Below are positions 32,610-40,059 of a stretch of 64,000 nt of DNA, piece after piece. A program made the position numbers and the translations under genes. This stretch comes from Prevotella sp. (GTDB taxonomy: Bacteria > Bacteroidota > Bacteroidia > Bacteroidales > Bacteroidaceae): contig JAFUTI010000025.1 in NCBI GenBank assembly GCA_017471465.1, positions 1-64,000 of the forward strand. Direction: 5' to 3'. Positions within the stretch are counted from its first letter, which is position 1, and the number at the start of each line of letters is the position of its first letter. The notes under the pieces are model-generated. The model worked only from the letters and a program-made list of their open reading frames with translations. It had not been told where the DNA came from and did no database searches.

Positions 32610-34862
32610 ATGAAACAAAAACTACTCAAAACAATGAGAGGGTTCCTCGTGGCAGCTTTGCTCGGCGTGGGGACAACGAGTGCGTGGGCAGATGGCAACA
32701 AACGTGTGCTTAACTCACAAAACTATGAAACTGCTGATGCGACAGACTGGACATGTACTAATGGTGTCGCTACTTTACAGACTGGTGATGCCACCTATGG
32801 TAAATATGCTCAATGTTACCCTAGTGGTTCAGGTAATCGCACTATCTCCAAGTCCGTAACTTTAAGTTCCGAACCAGATGGAAGCACTACAGCAGCCATG
32901 ACAACAGATGGATACAACGTTGAGTTTGACTTCGTTCTCGTTGGTGGCAATGTGGTTCAAAGAAGTGAATCTCAATTTACTGTAAATACTTCGGGAGATC
33001 CTTTATTTACTCTTTCACAGCCCTTGCTTGCAGCAGAAGGTGCAAATGAGGGAAAAAACGCTGGAAACACAGGTAAAGCTGTGACCACTTGGTATGTTAA
33101 TGACCTAACGAATGCTACTGACGAAACAGTAGATCTTGGTGGAAGCACTTGGTATCACCTAAAGTTGGTGGTTACAGCAACTTCGGCTGCTTACACCATT
33201 ACAAGCAACACCACTTCGGAAGAAGTTAAGAGTGGCTCAAAAACTATCACAGGTATCTCTAAGATAACTGGTTTTGGTGGACAGGTAGGCCGTGGGTCTG
33301 GTAAGCTCAATTTCGACAATCTTGAGATTTATGACTACACTGCAACTGTTTCGGTAACAGCTCCTACATTCAAGTTCAATAAGGTTGACGGTGCAAAACG
33401 TAACTACACCATCACCAATCCTAACGGTAGCGGTACGCTCTACTATACGACAGCTCCAGCAGACGTTGCACCCGCAGAAGGCGATGCTGCTTACTCATCA
33501 ACGACAGAGGCCACAGCAACCGTTGACTTCAGCGAGAGCGGCACATATTATGCATACGTGCTACACACCAACGGTACGACAACTTCACCTGTAACTCCTC
33601 AGGCTGTTACTGCCGGTACCCTGACGCTTACTGCTCCTGTGTTCACCGTTACAGATATGGTGGAAGCTACCGACGGATTCTTCTATCCTGTTATCACATT
33701 TGCATCTAACAACTCATCGCTGGAGGGTGCTCCTACAGCTACCTTCGACGTTGCAAGTCCCTATACCTTCACCAGCACAGGCTCTATCACCGTAACGGCT
33801 TCTGCCGAAGGCTACACATCAAGCAGCAGCACATTTACTGTTAACAACAAGTATTCGCTTAGCAAAACTATAGACTTCGGTGCATTGACCGCTTCTGATT
33901 TCGATGGTGCTACTTGGACCACCGCTACAGGCGCTCCCCGCGACTATTGGACAAGCCGTGCTGCTGCTATTCCCGCTGATGTTACTTATTACAAGTTGAC
34001 AAACACCAGTGCTACCGCTGGCGACCCTGATAACTCTGCAGTGCTCGATGGTATTACTATTTCCAACTACAATCAGCGTGCACCTGAGGTGTATATCGGC
34101 TACGGTCTGCTGACCCCGTATTCTTCTATCAGTGGTTCTAGTAACTATATGAATTTCAAGGTGAACGGCGGGGCTGCCACAGACTACATTGTCTACAACG
34201 GCTGGAACAACTACGGAAGTGGCACGTTCAATACCGTTCTTGCTGGTGACGCTACCTTCGGTCTATATCGTTATGACACCATGTTGCGCACCATCAATGT
34301 GTACTCGCCTGCTTCCGTCCCCGTCACCATCCCCGCCAGCGGCTACGCTACGCTTGCAAGTGCTTACAACCTCAACCTGAGCAGTGTGTCGCTTTTTGCC
34401 TACACGGTGAGCAGCATCAGCAACACTGCCGTGACGCTGAGCCCTATTTCGAACAACCTGATTCCTGCCAACACCGGTGTTATCCTGACAGGCGAAGCTG
34501 GCAACTATAATATCGACGTGCAGGCCGACGCTATCGAAGCCATCACCGGCAATAAGCTGCAGGCTGCCGTGACGGCTACCGCCGTCGAGGCCAACGCTGC
34601 CTACATCCTGCAGGACGGTGAGTTCCACATCGTGAAGAACGCCAGCACCATCCCCGCCGGCAAGGCCTATCTGCTGGCAACGGACGTGCCCGAAGGTGCT
34701 CGCTCGCTGACCTTCGACTTCGGCGACGCTACAGGCATCAGCGCTATTGCCAAGAGCCAAGAGCCAAATGCTAACGGCTATTACAACCTCGCTGGTCAGC
34801 GCGTAGCTCAGCCTCAGAAGGGCCTGTACATCCAGGACGGTAAGAAAGTGATTATAAAATAA
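32610..34862 (+). CDS. Secreted protein A with short C-terminal tail, AT-rich body
   Basis: 750 residues from ATG 32610 (MKQKLLKTMRGFLVAALLGV, signal peptide ending TSAWA). An earlier in-frame start would lie in the promoter. No catalytic domain recognised. Residues about 30-250 look like a jelly-roll/LamG-like fold (WYHLKLVVTATSAAYTITS; KLNFDNLEIYDYT). Two chitobiase-C/FN3-like beta domains follow (YYTTAPADVAPAEGDAAYSS; VFTVTDMVEATDGFFYPVI). The end carries AKSQEPNANGYYNLAGQRV, then a K-G-L-Y-I tail. Codon use is far more AT-rich than in its neighbours until about the last 500 bp. A hairpin and a 59-residue peptide gene follow, repeated almost exactly after secreted protein B. Confidence 0.8.
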   Translation: MKQKLLKTMRGFLVAALLGVGTTSAWADGNKRVLNSQNYETADATDWTCTNGVATLQTGDATYGKYAQCYPSGSGNRTISKSVTLSSEPDGSTTAAMTTDGYNVEFDFVLVGGNVVQRSESQFTVNTSGDPLFTLSQPLLAAEGANEGKNAGNTGKAVTTWYVNDLTNATDETVDLGGSTWYHLKLVVTATSAAYTITSNTTSEEVKSGSKTITGISKITGFGGQVGRGSGKLNFDNLEIYDYTATVSVTAPTFKFNKVDGAKRNYTITNPNGSGTLYYTTAPADVAPAEGDAAYSSTTEATATVDFSESGTYYAYVLHTNGTTTSPVTPQAVTAGTLTLTAPVFTVTDMVEATDGFFYPVITFASNNSSLEGAPTATFDVASPYTFTSTGSITVTASAEGYTSSSSTFTVNNKYSLSKTIDFGALTASDFDGATWTTATGAPRDYWTSRAAAIPADVTYYKLTNTSATAGDPDNSAVLDGITISNYNQRAPEVYIGYGLLTPYSSISGSSNYMNFKVNGGAATDYIVYNGWNNYGSGTFNTVLAGDATFGLYRYDTMLRTINVYSPASVPVTIPASGYATLASAYNLNLSSVSLFAYTVSSISNTAVTLSPISNNLIPANTGVILTGEAGNYNIDVQADAIEAITGNKLQAAVTATAVEANAAYILQDGEFHIVKNASTIPAGKAYLLATDVPEGARSLTFDFGDATGISAIAKSQEPNANGYYNLAGQRVAQPQKGLYIQDGKKVIIK

Positions 34863-35010
34863 AGACAACCAAGACAACAAGGACAACCTTATGACGGATA
34901 GTTGTTTAAGTTGTTCTAGTTGTCGTTAAAAACAAGAAGATAATGAAAAAGACATATTTGAATCCGGAAATAACAATCGTCAACGTGCAGGTAGCACAGA
35001 TGATTGCAGC
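34718..35010 (+). repeat. 293-bp cassette repeat, copy 1
   Basis: Spans the last 145 bp of secreted protein A, the hairpin and the first 68 bp of peptide copy 1. It matches 37771-38063 without gaps (constant offset 3,053 bp) with about 16 mismatches by hand count. Confidence 0.85.
34864..34924 (+). promoter_or_regulatory. Long RNA hairpin between protein A and peptide 1
   Basis: Right after the TAA: GACAAC, ACAAC, ACAAC on the left and GTTGT, GTTGT, GTTGTC on the right, separated by a 13-nt loop. The three blocks pair in register with short internal loops. No T-run follows, so it is more likely a processing, stability or translation-control element than a terminator. Confidence 0.6.
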
Positions 35011-35122
35011 CTCGACAGAGACACTGGGCATCGGCGAGCCCATTGATGATGCAACAGGCGCCGAATCGCGCGAGAGCGTATTCCCCTGGGAGGACGACCT
35101 CACCTCGATCATCGGACTCTAA
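34943..35122 (+). CDS. Small peptide of the QMIAxS family (copy 1)
   Basis: 59 residues. Starts MKKTYLNPEITIVNVQVAQM, continues IAASTETLGIGEPIDD, and ends AESRESVFPWEDDLTSIIGL. The first 24 residues are nearly the same as copy 2 and alignable with copy 3; after Ala-Ser the sequences diverge until an S-R plus acidic/aromatic end. No signal peptide: the conserved region is polar-amphipathic. It lies 80 bp after secreted protein A on the same strand, separated by the hairpin, and is followed by a terminator, so it shares the transcript. Leader-plus-variable-core is one reading; a chaperone or regulator of the upstream protein is another. Confidence 0.75.
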   Translation: MKKTYLNPEITIVNVQVAQMIAASTETLGIGEPIDDATGAESRESVFPWEDDLTSIIGL

Positions 35123-35142
35123 GCCCATCAGCCTCACAGCTA

Positions 35143-35177
35143 CCTCACAGGGGGTCTGCCCCCTGTGAGGTTTTTTT
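35143..35177 (+). terminator. Terminator after peptide copy 1
   Basis: CCTCACAGGGGG and CCCCCTGTGAGG (12-bp perfect arms) around TCTG, followed by seven T. The loop-proximal GGGGTCTG resembles the palindrome family of this genome. Confidence 0.9.
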
Positions 35178-35594
35178 ATTTTTCGTTTTTGTCGTCACAT
35201 AGCACCTAACAGACTGACAATCAACAACTTACAGCGTGACGACAAATGATGGCGTGTCGACACGCTTTGCCACATTATTTTGCAAACAACCAGAGGGCGT
35301 GACGTAAAAAAATATAGGCGCAAGAGAAAAATTTCGCGACGCGAGAGAAATTTTTCGCGGCGCAAGAAGTAAGGCAAGCATTTGTCGTCACTCCGCTTTT
35401 TGCCGTCACTCCGCAACACCCTCTATTTCAATGCATTATACCAGAAGTGACGACAAAACGACAAAAAAACTGTAAGAGTTGCAATGATGAGATTTGATTC
35501 TCGATATATTTTGCAGTATCAAACAAGCACAACAAGGAAAACGTTTACGTAAAAGATTTCGGGCGCCCCCTTTGGCGTTTAATTTTATTCTTCG
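35178..35594. other. 417-bp non-coding region with repeated GTGACGACAAA words
   Basis: No gene. Six copies of GTGACGACAAA or its complement, some degenerate (35186-35198, 35236-35246, 35299-35309, 35381-35391, 35397-35409, 35447-35458); a perfect palindrome GCGTGTCGACACGC at 35252-35265; and a tandem pair GAGAAAAATTTCGCG / GAGAAATTTTTCGCG at about 35320-35360. Looks like a regulatory region or protein-binding array ahead of secreted protein B. Confidence 0.5.
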
Positions 35595-35602
35595 TATCTT
35601 TG
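35595..35602 (+). promoter_or_regulatory. -7 box of secreted protein B
   Basis: TATCTTTG, 45 bp before ATG 35648. Confidence 0.7.
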
Positions 35603-35647
35603 CGCTCAAAACCAATCATTTTACTAACAAAACAAACTAAAACTATT

Positions 35648-37915
35648 ATGAAAAAACTTTTTACTTTATTGACGCTACTCCTCACCTTGGGGGGGGCAAC
35701 TTCTGCGTGGGGTGAAGCTACCACCATCTATTCAATGACTAATGTGACAGGGCCGACAACAAACGTTGAATCAAAAACAACGGTGGACATTGTAGCTACT
35801 TTTGTTGGCGGTTCAGCTCAGGCATATAATGGCAAAAGCTCTTCAGCTGCATTAGCAGATAAAAGTGGAAATATTAAACTAAGCGGTTCAAGTGACAGCT
35901 ATTTCCATGCAATCTTAACAGGTACTGAGACTATAGCCGAAGGCGATATTATCACTTGTGCAAGTGGAACGCTGAAGGTCAGTGCCACATCAACAAAGGG
36001 TTCATCTGTTACCTTCCCCTATACCGTGCCGAGTGGTTCTCCCCTGATTGGCCAAAAGGATGTCTATCTTTGGAAAGATGGTGCGAATTCTTTTACGTCG
36101 TTCACCATCACCCGTCCCGGTGCTGACGACGTTGCCAACCCCGTCATCACTCAGAGCGGCAGCAGTGTGACCATCACCTGCAGCACCGACGGTGCTACCA
36201 TCTACTACACCACCGACGGTTCTGAGCCAACCTCTTCCAGCACGGCCTACAGTGATGCTATCACCATTGACAATCCTTGTACCGTGCGTGCCATCGCCAT
36301 CAAGGGTGAGAATGCTTCCAGCCTGATGCTCAAGGACTGCTATGTGTCGCACGCCTCTGCAAAGGTCGTTCTCGGCTATAGCGGCGGCAGCGTTTCTGGC
36401 GATGTCTGGACAAGTACTGACGGCAACTACATTCTTACTGATAATGTAGCAGACCGTGGAATAAACGCAGCTACTCTTGCTGCAACAAATGATGCTTTCA
36501 AGCTGAACCATACCGACACCTATACCCTTAAGATTAGCAACAACATCAAGGTAACAAAAATTGTCGTGGTTGGTAAGTCTTGGTTGAAGGGTAGCGCAGG
36601 CAATGCCTCTACTCTTGCATTCGACGGCTTTACGCCAGCTTCCGGTTCTTTCTTCGACTTTGTTGACGAGACCTATGTAAATACCATTGAATTCACGCCT
36701 GAATCTGAACTTGGCTATGGCGCGTCCATCATTATGCGTCCAAGCACCAACCAGTTGGGTGCATACATTGAGATTTACGGTGAAGAATACGCATCGTCCG
36801 TTACTACGTATGATACTCCCGTAACTTGGGACTTCACCTCTTGGAGTGATGCTACTATTACAGGAGTAACTGGCGACGGAACTAACTGGTATACTAATGA
36901 AAAGTCAGACAACAGTGGTGTTGATATGACAGGAAATATCGGTCGCACAAATATAGGTTCACTTAGCAACAACTCGCTATCCTACAGCGGCACTAATATT
37001 GCTGAGACAGATGGTTTGAAGTTTTCTAGTGATGCTTATGGATTAGCTTTGCTCTTTAATTTACAAGAATTGTCGGGAATGTCTCCCGATGGTGGATATC
37101 ACAGCGGTAAATACATTTGGTTGTATAATACAAATACAAAGATTAAGATAGAGAATGTTACCAAAGGCTCTATCATTGAAATTGGTTTAGAGCCGCACAA
37201 GAAAAATGATGCTCGTGGCTTAACATTGACCAATAGTACGCAGACGCAGGGTGACGCCAAGCCAAATGCTTATCAGGTATGCAAATGGACTGTTACTGCT
37301 GACGGCGACGTGACCATCACGCCCACCAAGGGTCTACACATTTATTATATTACTCTGACGAAGGCCAATGAGGCTGTTTCCATCACTCCCGCCAAGGCAA
37401 CGACAACATACGTTACTACCAAGGCTCTCGACTTCTCGGCTGTTGAAGGTCTGAAGGCATACGCTGCTACAACAGCCTCTGCTTCTGCCGTCACGCTGAC
37501 AGAGGTAGGTGCTGTTCCTGCCGGCACTCCGCTGGTGCTCATCGGTACAGCTTCTACTGAGTACACTGTTCCCGTGGCTGCTTCCGCCTCCGCTCCTGCA
37601 GCGAACCTGCTCGTAGCTGGCGACGGCACGACTGAAATCGGCGGCGACAGCAAATATGACTACGTGCTGAGCAGCGGTGTGTTCCATCGTGCAAATGCTG
37701 GTACGGTGGCCGTCGGCAAGGCTTACCTGCATCTCGACAGCGCTCCTGCTGCTCGTGAACTGACCATCAGCTTCGGCGACGCTACCGTCATCAGCGCTAT
37801 TGCCAAGAGCCAAGAGCCAAATGCTAACGGCTATTACAACCTCGCTGGTCAGCGCGTGGCTCAGCCCACGAAGGGCCTGTACATCAAGGACGGTAAGAAA
37901 GTGATTATAAAATAA
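35648..37915 (+). CDS. Secreted protein B with short C-terminal tail, AT-rich body
   Basis: 755 residues from ATG 35648; signal peptide MKKLFTLLTLLLTLGGATSA. The mature part has a chitobiase/hexosaminidase C-terminal-like domain (ITCSTDGATIYYTTDGSEPT, TVRAIAIKG), two beta-sandwich-like stretches (VTWDFTSWSDATITG) and the same C-terminal tail as protein A (KSQEPNANGYYNLAGQRV, G-L-Y-I-K-D-G-K-K). No catalytic motif recognised. The body is not closely similar to protein A, but the last 145 bp are nearly identical. AT-rich compared with flanking genes. Followed by the conserved hairpin and peptide copy 2. Confidence 0.8.
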   Translation: MKKLFTLLTLLLTLGGATSAWGEATTIYSMTNVTGPTTNVESKTTVDIVATFVGGSAQAYNGKSSSAALADKSGNIKLSGSSDSYFHAILTGTETIAEGDIITCASGTLKVSATSTKGSSVTFPYTVPSGSPLIGQKDVYLWKDGANSFTSFTITRPGADDVANPVITQSGSSVTITCSTDGATIYYTTDGSEPTSSSTAYSDAITIDNPCTVRAIAIKGENASSLMLKDCYVSHASAKVVLGYSGGSVSGDVWTSTDGNYILTDNVADRGINAATLAATNDAFKLNHTDTYTLKISNNIKVTKIVVVGKSWLKGSAGNASTLAFDGFTPASGSFFDFVDETYVNTIEFTPESELGYGASIIMRPSTNQLGAYIEIYGEEYASSVTTYDTPVTWDFTSWSDATITGVTGDGTNWYTNEKSDNSGVDMTGNIGRTNIGSLSNNSLSYSGTNIAETDGLKFSSDAYGLALLFNLQELSGMSPDGGYHSGKYIWLYNTNTKIKIENVTKGSIIEIGLEPHKKNDARGLTLTNSTQTQGDAKPNAYQVCKWTVTADGDVTITPTKGLHIYYITLTKANEAVSITPAKATTTYVTTKALDFSAVEGLKAYAATTASASAVTLTEVGAVPAGTPLVLIGTASTEYTVPVAASASAPAANLLVAGDGTTEIGGDSKYDYVLSSGVFHRANAGTVAVGKAYLHLDSAPAARELTISFGDATVISAIAKSQEPNANGYYNLAGQRVAQPTKGLYIKDGKKVIIK

Positions 37916-38063
37916 AGACAACCCAGACAACAAGGACAACCTTATGACGGATAGTTGTTTAAGTTGTTCTAGTTGTCGTTAAAAACAGAAAGAAGATGAA
38001 AAAGATATATCAGAATCCAGAAATAACAATCGTCAACGTGCAGGTAGCACAGATGATTGCAGC
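37771..38063 (+). repeat. 293-bp cassette repeat, copy 2
   Basis: Matches 34718-35010 without gaps; covers the 3' end of secreted protein B, the hairpin and the first 68 bp of peptide copy 2. Confidence 0.85.
37917..37977 (+). promoter_or_regulatory. Long RNA hairpin between protein B and peptide 2
   Basis: Same three-block ACAAC / GTTGT hairpin as at 34864-34924, with a single base change in an internal loop. Confidence 0.6.
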
Positions 38064-38151
38064 GTCAGTTGACTTAAGCGAAGAAACTGTTAATCCTTCT
38101 GCTGCCGAGAGCCGCTTCTTCGGCCTCGACGAGGAGTCACTGCTTTGGTAA
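37996..38151 (+). CDS. Small peptide of the QMIAxS family (copy 2)
   Basis: 51 residues. Starts MKKIYQNPEITIVNVQVAQM, then IAASVDLSEETVNPSAAESR and ends FFGLDEESLLW. Identical to copy 1 at residues 7-24; variable afterwards except for A-E-S-R and an acidic, aromatic end. It lies 80 bp behind secreted protein B on the same strand and has a strong terminator after it, so it is co-transcribed. No transporter, peptidase or modification enzyme is encoded nearby. Confidence 0.75.
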   Translation: MKKIYQNPEITIVNVQVAQMIAASVDLSEETVNPSAAESRFFGLDEESLLW

Positions 38152-38177
38152 GCCGCCGACAGGCACATCATGACAGC

Positions 38178-38222
38178 AATGTCGCCACCCCACACACAAG
38201 ACGGGGTGGCGACATTCGTTTT
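38178..38222 (+). terminator. Terminator after peptide copy 2
   Basis: AATGTCGCCACCCC (38178-38191) and GGGGTGGCGACATT (38203-38216), 14-bp perfect arms, followed by CGTTTT. Confidence 0.85.
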
Positions 38223-38288
38223 CACACCGTCATGCGGCGAAGAACCACTTTTTCAAGACTATTATTTGCTTGTTTCAACAGAAAAGCG

Positions 38289-38296
38289 TATCTTTG
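38289..38296 (+). promoter_or_regulatory. -7 box of the unknown two-gene unit
   Basis: TATCTTTG, 33 bp before ATG 38330. Confidence 0.7.
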
Positions 38297-38329
38297 CACG
38301 CAAATGTGCACAAACAACTATTTGAAACT

Positions 38330-38752
38330 ATGCTGACCCCATATAAGATAAGTGCCTATAGCGAGGAATACAAGCCTAAGTGGGCTTGCGAGATGCCGGA
38401 TGGTTGTCCGCCTGAGGATATTTTGATTCCTAGTGAACATCCTTTCTTCCGTCTCGCTAAACAAGCAGGTACTTATACGGTAGATGATTTTAAGTCTTAT
38501 GCCGAAGCCGACCCTCAGAGGAATTGGGGAGAAAAACTTCCATTAGCTGTTGGACTGTCACTCATCGACAACGAAGTTAAGGCTCGCAAGAACTTAAAAT
38601 TACCTATGTTTCGCCAATTCAATGGTATTATCGCAATAACATTGAATCCCACTGATGGTGTAGTGAAACAGACGGGTGTACACCTTTCCCATTTCACATG
38701 GTGGAGAACAGAATCTTTCAAAATGTCAAACCTAACAATGCTGCAATTATGA
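38330..38752 (+). CDS. Unknown protein, first of a coupled pair
   Basis: 140 residues starting MLTPYKISAYSEEYKPKWAC. I do not recognise a family. Visible: a Cys-containing Pro-rich N-terminus (CEMPDGCPPEDI), SEHPFFRLAKQAGTYTVDDF, a helical middle (LAVGLSLIDNEVKARKNL) and a beta end with GIIAITLNPTDGVVKQTG then HFTWWRTESF. No signal peptide or TM helix. It has its own TATCTTTG promoter and its stop overlaps the next start (ATGA). Base composition is AT-rich relative to flanking housekeeping genes, hinting at transfer. A toxin/immunity, toxin/antitoxin or defence pair is possible but unproven. Confidence 0.7.
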   Translation: MLTPYKISAYSEEYKPKWACEMPDGCPPEDILIPSEHPFFRLAKQAGTYTVDDFKSYAEADPQRNWGEKLPLAVGLSLIDNEVKARKNLKLPMFRQFNGIIAITLNPTDGVVKQTGVHLSHFTWWRTESFKMSNLTMLQL

Positions 38753-39240
38753 GACCGCTTACATTAATCAATACACTAGAATATTACGATGTGCCACAGA
38801 TTCTGGTGGCAGCCGATGCAACAGGAACGAACTACCTCTGTACTCTGTATGAGAATAATGCAGAGGACGGCTATCTTTATTTGGGCGTGCAGATTTCCGA
38901 ACCTCGTCTGATGGCATTTGTAGGTGGTCAACTTGACCTTCGTGAAGCATATATTCATCCTGAAGTTGAGAATGCCCTTTATATAGTCACTGCCAAACAG
39001 GAGGTTTTGACAGCAACATCAATATTGCAGTCGCAAGACCTTACTGAGAATATGCTGCCAGAGCCAGGTTATTACTACGACGCATCCGATTTGGCTGATG
39101 AGGCTGACCTTCAGACAGACACCTATCAATTGGAAGTTCCAGCCCAAGACCGTGTCACTTTTTCCACCTTAATAGGTAGGATGGGATGGCGTGCAATGTC
39201 ATTACATAATGTGTTGAAAGGGAAAGCTGCCATTTTTTAA
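38749..39240 (+). CDS. Unknown protein, second of a coupled pair (DUF6575-like?)
   Basis: 163 residues from the ATG overlapping the previous stop (MRPLTLINTLEYYDVPQILV). An in-frame start at 38698 would overlap the first gene by 55 bp and is less likely. N-terminal half reads L-E-Y-Y-D-V-P-Q-I-L-V-A, then NYLCTLYENN and YLYLGVQISEPRL, reminiscent of DUF6575 (E-Y-Y-D-x-P ... D). The C-terminal part (YYYDASDLADEADLQTDTYQ) is acidic. Cytoplasmic by appearance. Function unknown; tight coupling suggests it acts with the preceding protein. Confidence 0.65.
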   Translation: MRPLTLINTLEYYDVPQILVAADATGTNYLCTLYENNAEDGYLYLGVQISEPRLMAFVGGQLDLREAYIHPEVENALYIVTAKQEVLTATSILQSQDLTENMLPEPGYYYDASDLADEADLQTDTYQLEVPAQDRVTFSTLIGRMGWRAMSLHNVLKGKAAIF

Positions 39241-39280
39241 GGCCTTAACCCTATATTCTGTGTAATTTTTAATTAGATTT

Positions 39281-39973
39281 TTAACTTTCGCAAGCTCTGG
39301 TCGCTTGCAAGGCAAGAACGACGGTGACGAGGCCGTCGGCGACGCGGAAGCGGACATCGCGGCCAGCGAAGGGCATGCCGTAGAGACGCTCGGGGTCGTC
39401 GTGGTAACGGGGACGAGGGTCCTGGGCGAGCACCTCGCGCAACGTCTGTAGCTCGGCATCAGTGAAAAGAGCGGCGACATCGGCGGGGATGACGACCTGA
39501 AGCGGCTGCCACCCGTGGCTGTCGACGAAACCGCTGCAAGCCTCGGGATGGGCGTCGGCATAGGCGACATAAGGCTTGACATCGTAGATGGGCGTGCCGT
39601 CCATCAGGTCGGCGCCGAGGACATGGATGACGGGCGCCTCGGCCCCTGTCAGTTCCACCTTCTCTATACGAACGCACGAGAGGCCAAGCCGGTTGGGACG
39701 GAAAGGCGAGCGCGAAGCGAAGACCCCTACCCGCTCGTTGCCGCCGAGACGGGGCGGCCGGACGGTGAGTCCCTGCCCTTCGTCGTTGGCGGAGAACTCC
39801 CAGATGAGCCAGAGGTAGTCGAAGGCGTCGAGACCGCGGACGGCTTCGGCGTGGCGGTACTGCGGCGTGAAGACGATGCGGCCGGGCAACGCCGGCGCAA
39901 GCCCACTCTGGCGGGGGATGCCAAACTTCGACGTCAGCGGCGAACGGAAAAAGGCTATCGGCTCGATATTCAT
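39281..39973 (-). CDS. trmO: tRNA (adenine(37)-N6)-methyltransferase, TsaA/TrmO family
   Basis: 230 residues from ATG 39973 (MNIEPIAFFRSPLTSKFGIP); an upstream in-frame start would cross the promoter. TrmO methylates N6 of t6A37 in certain tRNAs using S-adenosylmethionine. Family motifs: FRSPLTSKFGIPRQ, FDYLWLIWEFS, GVFASRSPFRPNRLGLSCV, LGADLMDGTPIYDVKPYVAYAD, and the C-terminal domain with QDPRPRYHDDPERLYGMPFAGRDVRF. Length is normal. The ATG is 5 bp after the -7 box. Confidence 0.92.
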   Translation of the reverse strand: MNIEPIAFFRSPLTSKFGIPRQSGLAPALPGRIVFTPQYRHAEAVRGLDAFDYLWLIWEFSANDEGQGLTVRPPRLGGNERVGVFASRSPFRPNRLGLSCVRIEKVELTGAEAPVIHVLGADLMDGTPIYDVKPYVAYADAHPEACSGFVDSHGWQPLQVVIPADVAALFTDAELQTLREVLAQDPRPRYHDDPERLYGMPFAGRDVRFRVADGLVTVVLALQATRACES

Positions 39974-39978
39974 CGCTG

Positions 39979-39986
39979 CAAAAATA
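39979..39986 (-). promoter_or_regulatory. -7 box of trmO (near-leaderless)
   Basis: Minus-strand TATTTTTG, then CAGCG and the ATG. Confidence 0.55.
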
Positions 39987-40019
39987 GTAAAAAAATTTGG
40001 ATAATACAAAATTATTACG

Positions 40020-40027
40020 TATTTTTG
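40020..40027 (+). promoter_or_regulatory. -7 box of the TPR histidine kinase
   Basis: TATTTTTG, 32 bp before ATG 40060; divergent from the trmO promoter. Confidence 0.6.
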
Positions 40028-40059
40028 CAGCACCATACCTGTAACATAGATTCTACTTC

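Noticed and set aside
34718-38063. Insertion sequence flanks
   Set aside because: The two 293-bp copies have no terminal inverted repeats or transposase between them; they contain coding ends and a hairpin, so they are described as a recombination cassette instead.
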